Below, one piece after another: positions 56,209-64,000 of a stretch of 64,000 bases of DNA (its first letter is position 1; every line of letters begins with the position of its first letter). Made by a program: the position numbers and the translations under genes. Origin of the DNA: Paenibacillus aceris. GTDB lineage: Bacteria > Bacillota > Bacilli > Paenibacillales > NBRC-103111. The DNA is taken from contig NZ_JAGGKV010000004.1 in assembly GCF_017874035.1 (NCBI RefSeq), positions 372,001 to 436,000 on the forward strand, in the 5' to 3' direction. The notes beneath the pieces were generated by a model. It saw only the letters and a program-made list of their open reading frames with translations, did not search any database and had not been told where the DNA came from.

Positions 56209-56391
56209 TTAGCAGCAAGCAGGTGCGCAGCAAGTGACTTGAGTTTGTTTTGTTTTAAATAAGTTAGTAATTTTGTTGAACCTGATACGAAATTGCTTTC
56301 TGCTTTGAGGCTCCCTCAATTCCAGCTGGTCAACCCGTTTGTCTAACCGAGATACATACATAAGTTGTGGATTCACATCGTGAAGTAACAT
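56209..56391 (-). CDS. Small protein ending in CCAPACC
   Basis: A 60-residue basic protein with AAAGGAGTG seven bases before its ATG. It reads MLLHDVNPQLMYVSRLDKRVDQLELREPQSRKQFRIRF and ends QVTCCAPACC. The first half is amphipathic; four Cys in the last seven residues form a likely soft-metal or arsenite site. It lies between arsR and the Cys-tailed flavoprotein in the same orientation, so it is probably a metallochaperone-like or sensing peptide of this locus. I do not recognise the family. Confidence 0.75.
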   Translation of the reverse strand: MLLHDVNPQLMYVSRLDKRVDQLELREPQSRKQFRIRFNKITNLFKTKQTQVTCCAPACC

Positions 56392-56406
56392 CACAAAACA
56401 CTCCTT

Positions 56407-56448
56407 TAATCAAATAATATTGATGTATTAATCAAAAAAAATTGATTA
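56407..56448. promoter_or_regulatory. Two ATCAA-TTGAT operator-like dyads between arsR and the CCAPACC gene
   Basis: ATCAAATAATATTGAT and TAATCAAAAAAAATTGATTA (56429-56448) repeat the ATCAA...TTGAT motif found at the arsR promoter. They may form a second regulator site or an AT-rich attenuator after arsR. Confidence 0.55.
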
Positions 56449-56463
56449 TTTATTTAAAAAAAT

Positions 56464-56805
56464 TTACTTTCCGCTTGGTCTAAAAACACAACATAACTGC
56501 TCAGACAGTAAACCATTTACTTCTGCTTGATTAATCTCATAATAACTCCAAGTACCAATGATTTCTTTAGTTATTAGGTTTGCATCTAGCAGGATCTTTA
56601 AGTGGTACGAAAGTTTGGATTGAGCCATTTCGACGATATCACATAGGTCACAAACGCACGTTTTACCACGTTGGGTTAACTCATACATGATCTGCAATCG
56701 CTTGCTATCAGCTAAGGCTTTAAATTTTGACTCATATGAAGTGAAAAATGAGTCATTTGGTGTTGTATTCGTTTTTACTTCATGTATAGGTATTATGGTT
56801 TTCAT
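56464..56805 (-). CDS. arsR: ArsR-family metalloid-responsive repressor
   Basis: A 113-residue ArsR/SmtB winged-helix repressor: YESKFKALADSKRLQIMYELTQRGKTCVCDLCDIVEMAQSKLSYHLKILLDANLITKE. The CVCDLC motif in helix 3-4 is the arsenite-binding site of classical ArsR. An additional C-terminal CC (EQLCCVFRPSGK) is present. GGTGGA precedes the ATG. Its promoter is bracketed by ATCAA-TTGAT dyads, and the two downstream genes encode Cys-rich proteins. Confidence 0.93.
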   Translation of the reverse strand: MKTIIPIHEVKTNTTPNDSFFTSYESKFKALADSKRLQIMYELTQRGKTCVCDLCDIVEMAQSKLSYHLKILLDANLITKEIIGTWSYYEINQAEVNGLLSEQLCCVFRPSGK

Positions 56806-56826
56806 TTGTTTCCACCCGATTCATTG

Positions 56827-56904
56827 ATCAAATATTTTTGATATATCGATAATATATACCAATAAGAACCAAATTGCAATACTTAATCAAAAATATTTGA
56901 TTAA
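56827..56904 (-). promoter_or_regulatory. arsR promoter with two flanking operators
   Basis: On the minus strand TTGCAA (56874-56879), 17 bases, TATATT (56851-56856). TTAATCAAA-AATA-TTTGATTAA (56883-56904) lies just upstream and ATCAAATATTTTTGAT (56827-56842) lies between the -10 and the start codon. These are classic ArsR-type AT-rich dyads. Confidence 0.8.
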
Positions 56905-57097
56905 TGATTTCACTGGTTGTTGTGCTTGTTATCTGTCGCGCGGCAAACTGTTACCAGATCATATCATCAATGACATCACCAGGAATGATGGAAACTCAGG
57001 TTCATACTTACTAATCTCCAACATTTGTCACAACGCCTGTGATTCTCCAGATTACTTTTGTTTGGCGTCACCCATAACTTGAATTTATCTCGAACCA

Positions 57098-57304
57098 TCA
57101 CTTTCCCCCATGAATTGTAACTGAACGGTTTGAGTAATTGTTTTCGATGAATATTGTCCTCGATTCAATAAACTCCTTTAATTCTTCTTGTCCAATAAAG
57201 TTATGCTTAGATGAGGAAAATACTATTCTATGTTCTTTATCAGTAAAACACCAGAGAAATGTCATAATGTTCTCGTCAAAATCGGGAATGTCCCAAAGTT
57301 CTTG
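57098..57304 (-). pseudogene. Gene remnant without start
   Basis: A 68-codon minus-strand frame begins right after an in-frame TGA. It reads ELWDIPDFDENIMTFLW, HRIVFSSSKHNFIGQEELKEFIESRTIFIE and ends NRSVTIHGGK; it looks like real coding sequence. An ATG overlapping its stop opens a 40-codon frame (MVRDKFKLWVTPNKSNLENHRRCDKCWRL) that soon ends. It is probably the decayed remains of one or two small genes. Family unknown. Confidence 0.35.
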
Positions 57305-57327
57305 TCATTTAATTTTGACAAGAACTT
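57296..57327. repeat. Perfect 12-bp inverted repeat
   Basis: AAGTTCTTGTCA, 8 bases, TGACAAGAACTT. It lies at the truncated end of the gene remnant, so it may be a scar of the deletion, an insertion-element trace or a hairpin. Confidence 0.55.
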
Positions 57328-57414
57328 GAGGACATAAAATGAAAAAGCCGCATCAAATCTACCTAACGAGTTGCTAGCAAACTTTCATTCGCACGTTGTA
57401 AACCCTCAAAGGAT

Positions 57415-58044
57415 TTATAAGTATGAAATAGCTTCCATTGTTGTCCAACTAGCACTGGCAAATGCTTTGTAATTCGTAACGGCTGCTTGAAAATCTGCTT
57501 CACTAATTGTTGCCGTGGCATCGTATACAACAGCTGTTTCAAAACCAGCTTCGATTAAATGCCTCATATGGGACTCTACACAAATGTTGGAAAGCACTCC
57601 TGCGATAATTATCTTCTCTTTTCGATGTTGTCGTAACTGGTAAACCAAGTCATTTGTTTGTGGGCTAGCAACCTTGTGTGGAGTTGAAACGACGGTTCTC
57701 CTATCAAAAATATAAGGTTTTAAAGAATGAACAAAATCAGCTCCAAATGACGGTGGTGTGTACGCATTTGCCACTTGATACATTCTAAGACCTAATAACA
57801 TTGTTTGCTCATTTCCTGTAAATTGCCAGCCATAATCATGAGGGTATAAATAATGGGGTGATATAAATAGTTGGTATCCTTTATTCATGGCAGTTCCCAT
57901 TAATAGTTCAAGGTTTTGTATAGTATTGTTTCGTTCAATATTTGCTTTTGTCAGGTGATAGCCTCTCCCCCCAGGACACATAAAGTCATTTTGTGGGTCT
58001 GTAATCACAATTGCGGTATTATCTGGGTGTGGTTGAAACATCAT
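57415..58044 (-). CDS. Isochorismatase-family cysteine hydrolase
   Basis: A 209-residue hydrolase: TAIVITDPQNDFMCPGG with Asp16, KYIF-like lysine region around RTVVSTPHKVAS, and the nucleophile Cys155 in AGVLSNICVESHMRHLIEAGFETAVVYDATAT. The Asp-Lys-Cys triad marks the family that includes nicotinamidases and amidohydrolases. GGAGGGAAGG precedes the ATG. No pathway partner is adjacent, so the substrate is unknown. Confidence 0.92.
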   Translation of the reverse strand: MMFQPHPDNTAIVITDPQNDFMCPGGRGYHLTKANIERNNTIQNLELLMGTAMNKGYQLFISPHYLYPHDYGWQFTGNEQTMLLGLRMYQVANAYTPPSFGADFVHSLKPYIFDRRTVVSTPHKVASPQTNDLVYQLRQHRKEKIIIAGVLSNICVESHMRHLIEAGFETAVVYDATATISEADFQAAVTNYKAFASASWTTMEAISYL

Positions 58045-58152
58045 TTACCTTCCCTCCCACTCAGAGCTTCTTTACAGCAATTTATATGTCAATTCCAGTT
58101 TGTCTTATGTGCGTTTCTATAAGAGCCAGTCCATTAAAAGGAGAAATCAAAC

Positions 58153-58206
58153 ATGTCTAACAAACTCGCAAACTGTAGGACCTGTCAAAAAGAAGTATTC
58201 AATTGA
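58153..58206 (+). pseudogene. N-terminal remnant of a zinc-ribbon protein
   Basis: AAAGGAG, nine bases, ATG, then MSNKLANCRTCQKEVFN and a stop. The CxxC followed by KEV is the start of a common small zinc-ribbon membrane protein (CxxCGKEVAKSAKxCPxCG), but the second CxxC is lost. Downstream sequence is closed in all frames. It is probably a truncated relic. Confidence 0.35.
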
Positions 58207-58336
58207 AAGTCGAATAGCACATCCTAATCCAACCCAAAGAAACATGGCAGGATGTTAAAGTGGCGTTAGATATTTCATTCCACGCTCCCTATGCAGGATG
58301 CTACGCTAATGGAAATCATGAAAAAAAATGTAATAA

Positions 58337-58364
58337 GCGTTCACCCAATAGATTGAGTGAACGC
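58337..58364. terminator. Bidirectional terminator
   Basis: GCGTTCAC, loop, GTGAACGC with an A run on the left and CATTTTTATT on the right; inner pairs extend the stem past one mismatch. Confidence 0.75.
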
Positions 58365-58494
58365 CTTCATTTTTATTGTATTAGAATCGTTCTTTTATAT
58401 AAAAAAGCCTCTTAAGATCAGGGAAATCGGTAATCTTTTATGAGTTCACTTCCATTTGGAGTATGACTTAAGTAAGAGGAAAATAAAGATTTTA

Positions 58495-59127
58495 TCATTT
58501 TATATTTCTTACATCTATATTCGTATTAGGAAGGAGGTGTAAGTAATCGAACTGCACTGCACATCCATCACCAACTGGACTCTGAGCAACTACACCGACT
58601 TTTAAACTATGAATATTATTCATTCCAAAATACCGCACTAATGCCCATTCATTACCATCAAGAGAGTAATGAAAAGCTATACAATTATCATATCGAGATA
58701 CTCTTAAGAAAGGGCTTATATTCCCGACATAGTCACCGATACAATCATCCGAAATATCTTTAGTTACTACACTAATAATGGACGGTCGACCTCTAAAATC
58801 CTCATAACATAACTTGGCCCAGTTATTCTCGTCTGCCATTACCATAAGACATCCGGAGTCATTCCGGTCACGTATGTCTACGCTGACCCGAGTGGTTAAA
58901 ATAAAATTTGCATTTGTTGTCGTATATAGGAATGGAGCAGAATTTTTTCTTCTTTCCTGTGTTGGGTTATGGAAGAAGTCTGCACGAGGTGGTGCGGTAA
59001 TCATAAGTGAATTTTGTTCAGAAAACTCCCATTCATATGGTTCATTAATCCATTTAAGAGAAGTATTTAGACTCTTCCCCACGCAGTTATTAAAGAGATT
59101 CATACCTAACCATCGCCACCCATCCAT
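58495..59127 (-). CDS. DUF1349 family protein
   Basis: A roughly 202-210-residue concanavalin-like beta-sandwich protein: SLKWINEPYEWEFSEQNSLMITAPPRADFFHNP, GCLMVMADENNWAKLCYED and FHYSLDGNEWALVRYFGM. These are DUF1349 hallmarks; the fold is shared with regulators of sugar metabolism and lectin-like proteins. It has no signal peptide. The first ATG (59127) has no ribosome site; MNLFNNCVGKSL (59103) is an alternative. Monocistronic; function unknown. Confidence 0.85.
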   Translation of the reverse strand: MDGWRWLGMNLFNNCVGKSLNTSLKWINEPYEWEFSEQNSLMITAPPRADFFHNPTQERRKNSAPFLYTTTNANFILTTRVSVDIRDRNDSGCLMVMADENNWAKLCYEDFRGRPSIISVVTKDISDDCIGDYVGNISPFLRVSRYDNCIAFHYSLDGNEWALVRYFGMNNIHSLKVGVVAQSPVGDGCAVQFDYLHLLPNTNIDVRNIK

Positions 59128-59340
59128 ATAGTATATGACATAGTGTATATCTAGTGTGATTATAACAGAGGGGGAAAATTTTGTTCAAATCTCTTACTAT
59201 AATCCTCCATGTTTATCTAGGAACTGCAGACAGCATTTTAGAAAATGGATACAGAAATAACAGCCGTTAAGATAATCCGGCCGCATTTTTGTTTTTTGCA
59301 TTATCGTTCTTCGTTTATTGAATTATTTCTTAAAATCTCA

Positions 59341-59829
59341 CTAACCCAAAAACGATAAATCTTTTATAAACCAAGCGTCCGTAGCATTATGCTCTGAACC
59401 TTCTAGTGGTCTTTCAAGTTGTTGAAAACCTAATTTGATGTAAAGGAGATTTGCTGCTTGAAGTTTCTTCAATGTTTCTAAGTAACAGTGTGTATAGTGT
59501 TCCTTGGCGAAGTCCAGTGCTACTTTCATAAGATCCTTCGACAGACCCATACCTTGAGCTTCGGGTGTAATGTATAGCTTTTGCAACTCGCAAATTCCCG
59601 GTTCCTGCCCAAATGGTGCAATCCCCACACCGCCTACCACTTCATTATGTTCATTCACTGCAACCCAATACTTTGAATTTGATTGTTCCTTGTAATATTG
59701 TGCCAGACTGCTCAGTTGAGGGTCAAAATATGCTGTTCCCGGAATGTTTAGGTTAAATGATTCCAATGAACGTTTAATAATTCGCTCTATTGTTTGATTG
59801 TCCTGTTCTTCAATTTCACGTATTTGCAT
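59341..59829 (-). CDS. GNAT-family N-acetyltransferase
   Basis: A 162-residue acetyltransferase: REIEEQDNQTIERIIKRSLESF, NEVVGGVGIAPF, LQKLYITPEAQGMGLSKDLMKVALDFA with the acetyl-CoA pyrophosphate-binding QGMGLS, then LETLKKLQAANLLYIKLGFQ. GGGGGAA lies seven bases before the ATG. It stands alone between the DUF1349 and gerA loci. The acceptor is unknown. Confidence 0.93.
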   Translation of the reverse strand: MQIREIEEQDNQTIERIIKRSLESFNLNIPGTAYFDPQLSSLAQYYKEQSNSKYWVAVNEHNEVVGGVGIAPFGQEPGICELQKLYITPEAQGMGLSKDLMKVALDFAKEHYTHCYLETLKKLQAANLLYIKLGFQQLERPLEGSEHNATDAWFIKDLSFLG

Positions 59830-59932
59830 TGTTTCATTCCCCCAATATCAAAATAATTATAATTTATTAACTCTAATATTATTCGCCAAATAATTCAACC
59901 GATTCAAGAATCCGCCTGTTACTTTAATGAAC

Positions 59933-60084
59933 AAAAAAGTAACCCACAGCAACGGACTGTGGGTCGTAAATCCCTCTATATTCGCACCTTTGAATACAGC
60001 ACCATCGAGCGAACCCGCAAAATCAACCGAAAATAAGGTTATAAAGAGTGCATAATTTTCCATTTAAATCAGCAACATAAGAAC
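59933..60084 (-). ncRNA. Candidate short transcript divergent from the gerA operon
   Basis: ACCCACAG, CAACGGA, CTGTGGGT (59942-59964) followed on the minus strand by TACTTTTTT is a clear terminator with no gene ending at it. Upstream, TTTCCA, 17 bases, TATTAT reads leftward from the gerA leader. The 68-codon frame here runs through the hairpin and has no ribosome site, so a small RNA of about 120-150 nt is more likely than a protein. Confidence 0.35.
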
Positions 60085-60112
60085 AAAGCTATAATAGGGC
60101 GGTATTCGAAAA

Positions 60113-61579
60113 ATGGAAAATATTCTAGTTTTGTTACAAGCAGCTTCCAAGTCGGATGATTTTATACAATCTGATATAACAATCCGACATACGCTTTTTC
60201 ATATGTCGTTTTACACTTCCATTGTCAATCATGAAACTCTGCATCGGGATCTATTCACCGTTATTCTACTCTCAAACGCAGAAATCCATAATTTGAACGA
60301 TTTAAAAAATGCCATTCCCATTGAAGGTATCAAAATTTCGTCAAACATTCGTGAGATTTCACTCAGTCTTCTTAAAGGTTTTATCTATTTACAATTGGAT
60401 ACCAATCTAAATGAAGGCTTATTGATCAATGTTGCAGATATAGAAAAAGGCTATCGAGGAAATAACTTATCGGAAAACGAATACAGTGTAATCGGTCCGA
60501 AGGTGGCTTTCGTCGAAGATCTAGATACGAATTTAAATTTGCTGAGAAAAGAAATTATCTCGGAAAATTTGGTTTTTGAGGAGCAAACCAAGGGTTCAAT
60601 TTCCAAAACAAGAGTCGTCATCGCCTATATTGAAGGGGTCGCTAATCCTCAGCATCTCAACACGGTAAGGCAAAGACTTAGGGATTTGGACTTTGATGTA
60701 ATCTTTGATAGTTCCACCCTCGATCAGATTATATCCGACAATTCCAATACGCCGTTCCCTTTATTTATATCAACCGAACGGGTGGATCGATTGAAATTTA
60801 ATATTATTAGCGGACATGTAGCTGTTCTAAGCAGCGGTTCCCCTTATGTCATATCAGGCCCTACCTCCTTTTTTGATTTTTTTAACTCTCCAGAAGACTA
60901 TTATTTGCCATGGGTACTGGGGGCCTTTTTTAGACTCATTCGTTATGTGGGGGTTACATTTTCTGTTTTTGCATCATCTCTATATGTGTCGGTCATGACT
61001 TATCACTATACCGTCGTTCCAAGAGCACTGTTAGGTCCGATTATCGAGTCCAGATCAAACGTACCCTTCCCGCCATTTTTAGAAGTACTCTTAATGGAAA
61101 TTACCGTTGAGCTGTTGCGCGAGGCTGGAGCCAGGCTGCCAACAAAGGTTGGACAAACGTTAGGGATTGTAGGAGGCGTGGTTCTCGGCCAAGCTGCAGT
61201 TCAAGCAGGCTTGACGAGCAATAACTTAATTATTATTGTATCGCTTTCTGCACTGGCATCCTTCACAACGCCGATTTTCAAAATGGCCAACACAATCCGC
61301 TTTCTCAGGTTTCCTATGATCTTCTTGGCGGCAGCTTGGGGAGGATTGGGCTTGATGGTAGGAGTAATGTTTCTATTGGGTCATCTGCTGCGCTTAAAGT
61401 CTTTCGGGACACCTTACCTGGTTCCTGTATTTCCATTTCGATACAAAGGTTTTAAAGAATCCATACGTTCTCCCTTCAGCGTGACTTGGAATCGACCAAA
61501 TTTTTTACGCCCACTTAACGCTAGACGATATACCGTAAATAAGCGTAAAGACATCGGTGACGATTACAGTAACGAATAA
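60113..61579 (+). CDS. GerA-family spore germinant receptor subunit A
   Basis: A 488-residue GerA protein: an N-terminal cytosolic domain to ~240 (IVIAYIEGVANPQHLNTVRQRLRDL), then the membrane domain with SGHVAVLSSGSPYVISGPTSFFDFFNSPEDYY, PRALLGPIIESRSNVPFPPFLEVLLMEITVELLREAGARLP and GQTLGIVGGVVLGQAAVQAGL. It sits in the inner spore membrane and detects nutrients with the B and C subunits. The order A-C-B resembles gerK. TATAAT lies about 18 bases before the start; the ribosome site is weak (GGGCGG). Confidence 0.93.
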   Translation: MENILVLLQAASKSDDFIQSDITIRHTLFHMSFYTSIVNHETLHRDLFTVILLSNAEIHNLNDLKNAIPIEGIKISSNIREISLSLLKGFIYLQLDTNLNEGLLINVADIEKGYRGNNLSENEYSVIGPKVAFVEDLDTNLNLLRKEIISENLVFEEQTKGSISKTRVVIAYIEGVANPQHLNTVRQRLRDLDFDVIFDSSTLDQIISDNSNTPFPLFISTERVDRLKFNIISGHVAVLSSGSPYVISGPTSFFDFFNSPEDYYLPWVLGAFFRLIRYVGVTFSVFASSLYVSVMTYHYTVVPRALLGPIIESRSNVPFPPFLEVLLMEITVELLREAGARLPTKVGQTLGIVGGVVLGQAAVQAGLTSNNLIIIVSLSALASFTTPIFKMANTIRFLRFPMIFLAAAWGGLGLMVGVMFLLGHLLRLKSFGTPYLVPVFPFRYKGFKESIRSPFSVTWNRPNFLRPLNARRYTVNKRKDIGDDYSNE

Positions 61580-61605
61580 ACTTCGCCGCAAAGGAACTAA
61601 CATGA

Positions 61606-62673
61606 ATGAAAAGGTATGTAAGCATTCTTCTCGTTTGCTTCCTTATATCCGGGTGTGCAAAACAAGAAATTATAGATCGGATCAAAATTGTGCAGAGCGT
61701 CGGTTTTGACGTCCAAGGAGATATATTTAAATCAAGCGGCACATACGCTTCCTATCAGAAGAAAGAACTTTTGCGGTTGATGAACGTAGAAGCGCAAACA
61801 TTTGGCGGAGTTTGGCTCCCCCAAAATACGAAATCGGATGACCAAATCGTGACCGGACAAATAAGAACAATCGTTATTAGTGAAAAGTTTGCAAGAAAAA
61901 GCATTCAACCACTAGCCATGAGTCTTCTTCGAGATCAAGTCGTAAGTAATAACGCAACGATCGTTATCAGCAAACAAGAGGTAAGCACAATAATGTCTGA
62001 AGCCTTAAAAAATCCCCCATTTTATTTATCTGATCTAATCAAACAGAACATGGAAAAGGGGAACACACCTTTGACAAATGCGCATTCTGTACTTAATCAA
62101 TATTATGGAGAAGGTCAAGACGTGTACTTACCTGTATTGGATCAAGACGAAAATGGCCTCATTCACTTGGATGGGGTTGGTGTATTTAAAGAAGACAAAT
62201 TACGTCTTTTACTAACCGAGAAAGAATCCCTCCTGCTGAAACTCCTCAAAGATAAATCGAAAACAATGATCGGGTCGTACGAATTTAGGAGAAGAGAAAA
62301 TGAACCCATTTATTTTAAGATCTTGTATGGTAAAAGAAATATATCGCATGATCAAAATGACTCTGTAGTCATTTCCTTGAAATTACATATACAACTCAGA
62401 GAACTTCCAAAAACAATAAGCTCTGTCAGTAACAGTGATTTGCTCGATCTTAAACATGACATCGAACAACATTTTACAAGCGAAATTAGTGACATGTTGA
62501 AAAAATTCCAAATGAATGCCGTGGATCCGATTGGTTTTGGCGAGCTTTATAGAAGCAATCATAGAAATTGGAACGAGCAGGAATATAAAAATAAAACGTA
62601 CCCTAACATCAAATTTGAAGTGAATTCAGAGATTATTATTTCTCAGTCGGGAGTTGGCGTTGGTGCAGAATAG
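61606..62673 (+). CDS. Ger(x)C-family germinant receptor lipoprotein (subunit C)
   Basis: A 355-residue lipoprotein with lipobox LISGC (Cys17), then the GerC domain: EIIDRIKIVQSVGFDVQGDIF, TGQIRTIVISEKFARK, DLIKQNMEKGNTPLTNAHSVLNQYYGEGQDVYLPVLDQDENGLIHLDGVGVFKEDKL and a C-terminal KTYPNIKFEVNSEIIISQSGVG. It anchors to the outer face of the inner spore membrane and completes the receptor. AAAGGA precedes the ATG. It follows gerA after 26 bases. Confidence 0.93.
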   Translation: MKRYVSILLVCFLISGCAKQEIIDRIKIVQSVGFDVQGDIFKSSGTYASYQKKELLRLMNVEAQTFGGVWLPQNTKSDDQIVTGQIRTIVISEKFARKSIQPLAMSLLRDQVVSNNATIVISKQEVSTIMSEALKNPPFYLSDLIKQNMEKGNTPLTNAHSVLNQYYGEGQDVYLPVLDQDENGLIHLDGVGVFKEDKLRLLLTEKESLLLKLLKDKSKTMIGSYEFRRRENEPIYFKILYGKRNISHDQNDSVVISLKLHIQLRELPKTISSVSNSDLLDLKHDIEQHFTSEISDMLKKFQMNAVDPIGFGELYRSNHRNWNEQEYKNKTYPNIKFEVNSEIIISQSGVGVGAE

Positions 62674-63763
62674 CGTGAAGGAAAATTACTTGGTTTCGGG
62701 ATTTTTCGTGTTTTTCTTGATTTTTGCTTCACAGTCTGGCATTGGAGGTCTAGGTTCCTCAAATGCAGTGTTTACATACTCGGGTCAGGATGCCTGGATC
62801 TCCGTGCTTATTCTGGGTTTAAGCCTTCATTTGATTATTTGGATAATTTATAAGATGCTTAGTAATCCCGCTAAGGACATCATTGACTTACACCAAATGA
62901 TTTTCGGGCGTTTCTTGGGTAATACCTTTTCGTTACTTATAATCGGATATTACTTCACCTCAGCCTTATATGTCTTCCGAACCTATATTGACATTGTACA
63001 GGTATGGATATTTCCGTCCATGAGAACTTGGGAATTGGCCGTCTTATTTATTTGTTTGATTTATTATCTTATTTCGGGAGGATTCAGGGTTCTAACCGGT
63101 CTTGCTTTGTTCTCTACAGTAACTGCCTTCCTATTGTTTTCCCTGATCTATTTCCCGATTAAACTTGGAAACCTCAATTATTTAATGCCGGTATGGAATC
63201 ACACTGTTCCCGAACTGCTAAAGGCTTCTAAAGTTTCTTACGGTGCATTTATTGGATTTGAAGCGCTTCTCGTTTACTTCCCTTTTATAAAATCAGTTGA
63301 AAAGCAAGCGAAATGGGCCCATTTAGGTATATTGATCAATACGCTTCAATTCGTTGCATTAACCATTTCCAGCCTGCTATATTACAGTCAGGGATTGCTA
63401 AGAAATACGCTCTATCCGCTTTTAGGCATAACCAAAATTATTGAGTTTGAATTCGTAGAAAGAATCGAATTAATATTTATATTTTGCTGGCTTATTATGT
63501 TTATTCCGTCACTTTGCATTTCAATCTGGAGCTGTACGAGAATTTTGAAGAGAGTCACGCCTCTCAAACCCCGAGCATCGTTAGTTTGGATTCTAACCAT
63601 ATTCTTCATTATTGTTGTTCAATTCAACGATAAGTTTAAAGTTGACGCGTTAGGAAAATTCACCATTAATATTGGGATATATTTTGTGTTCGCCTACATC
63701 CCATTACTTTTTATTCTTTACTTAATCCAGAATAAAAGAAAAGCTAACTTGAATGTAGTTTAA
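62663..63763 (+). CDS. GerB-family germinant receptor permease (subunit B)
   Basis: A ~366-residue membrane protein with ten helices of the spore germination permease/APC type: LVSGFFVFFLIFASQSGIGGLGSSNAVFTYSGQDAWISVLI, then DIIDLHQMIFGRFLGN. GerB binds the germinant. The frame opens at TTG 62654; GGGAG nine bases before GTG 62663 supports that start, which overlaps the gerC end. It is the last gene of the operon and is followed by a terminator. Confidence 0.92.
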   Translation: MQNSVKENYLVSGFFVFFLIFASQSGIGGLGSSNAVFTYSGQDAWISVLILGLSLHLIIWIIYKMLSNPAKDIIDLHQMIFGRFLGNTFSLLIIGYYFTSALYVFRTYIDIVQVWIFPSMRTWELAVLFICLIYYLISGGFRVLTGLALFSTVTAFLLFSLIYFPIKLGNLNYLMPVWNHTVPELLKASKVSYGAFIGFEALLVYFPFIKSVEKQAKWAHLGILINTLQFVALTISSLLYYSQGLLRNTLYPLLGITKIIEFEFVERIELIFIFCWLIMFIPSLCISIWSCTRILKRVTPLKPRASLVWILTIFFIIVVQFNDKFKVDALGKFTINIGIYFVFAYIPLLFILYLIQNKRKANLNVV

Positions 63764-64000
63764 TTCCTATAACTAGAAAACAGCGCCTATACGTCTCGAA
63801 CTTTCGACGCGCAGGCGCTGTATTTCTTGAGCCATTATACCGTCCCGTCCTATATCTACCTTATTGACAACGAAAATATATGTGCGGCCCCCGCGGGGTT
63901 AAGAGATCCCGAGCTCTTTACGTTTATAAAATTAAAACGTATTATATACATTTTCACATTCTTTCGCCGTCGGTTCATAGAAACAGTGCTTCTTCCATCG
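63764..64000. other. Distal intergenic region
   Basis: Terminator region then about 180 bases with a GGCCCCCGCGGGG palindrome and no gene reaching the right edge that I can support. Confidence 0.45.
63780..63821 (+). terminator. Terminator of the gerA operon
   Basis: ACAGCGCCT, long loop with an inner CGTC/GACG pair, AGGCGCTGT, then ATTTCTT. Confidence 0.65.

Noticed and set aside
59857..60063. 68-codon minus-strand frame
   Set aside because: It reads through a strong terminator hairpin and has no ribosome site; a short RNA fits better.
63886..63900. GGCCCCCGCGGGG palindrome near the right edge
   Set aside because: Short GC palindrome without a T run or gene context; no function can be supported.

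Overview
The window looks like a chromosomal segment of a spore-forming Gram-positive bacterium of the Paenibacillus type. The reasons are a complete gerA-type germinant receptor operon, a Spo0E-like phosphatase, a YheC/YheD ATP-grasp protein, strong AGGAGG-type ribosome binding sites with many GTG/TTG starts, CcpA cre boxes, and very large secreted multidomain carbohydrate-active proteins. No rRNA, tRNA, CRISPR array, transposase or prophage core was seen. The genus is inferred from style, not proven.

Layout. 1-8070 (minus) is an exopolysaccharide operon read right to left: chain-length protein, BY-kinase-like ATPase, GalU, initiating sugar-phosphate transferase, GT2 glycosyltransferase, two O-antigen polymerase/ligase-type proteins, a TagA/WecG glycosyltransferase and a truncated Wzx flippase. 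A NarL-type two-component pair (8461-10802) lies just upstream on the same strand and is its likely regulator. 11368-15600 is an accessory patch: a protein with an LQRSIGNRAV leader of the kind seen in contractile-injection-system-associated toxins, a downstream partner protein, an alpha/alpha-toroid protein and several gene fragments. 15987-28696 holds two large secreted glycan-active proteins (a GH2 beta-galactosidase and a beta-helix protein), each ending in cohesin, FIVAR and dockerin modules and each preceded by a cre box. Small stress and membrane genes lie between them.

28774-46348 is a mosaic of regulators and small operons: an SDR gene with twin operators, a GPH symporter diverging from a GH105 hydrolase, a PadR/pentapeptide/ABC exporter operon, a MocR regulator, a MetF-like protein, a MerR/TipA regulator and a DUF4317 protein. 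It also holds broken genes, including an N-terminally deleted HPr-like gene and the tail of a Gfo/Idh/MocA dehydrogenase beside a perfect cre box. 46600-51679 is a third cohesin+dockerin beta-helix protein with a PrsA/SurA-like foldase gene upstream.

54743-56805 is an ArsR-controlled metalloid-type locus with a Cys-tailed flavoprotein and a tiny CCAPACC protein but no pump or reductase. The window ends with enzymes of unknown substrate and the gerA-gerC-gerB operon (60113-63763). The common themes are surface and extracellular polysaccharide (making it, degrading it, importing fragments), carbon catabolite control and sporulation. The most unusual element is the trio of exoproteins that each carry both a cohesin-like and a dockerin module.
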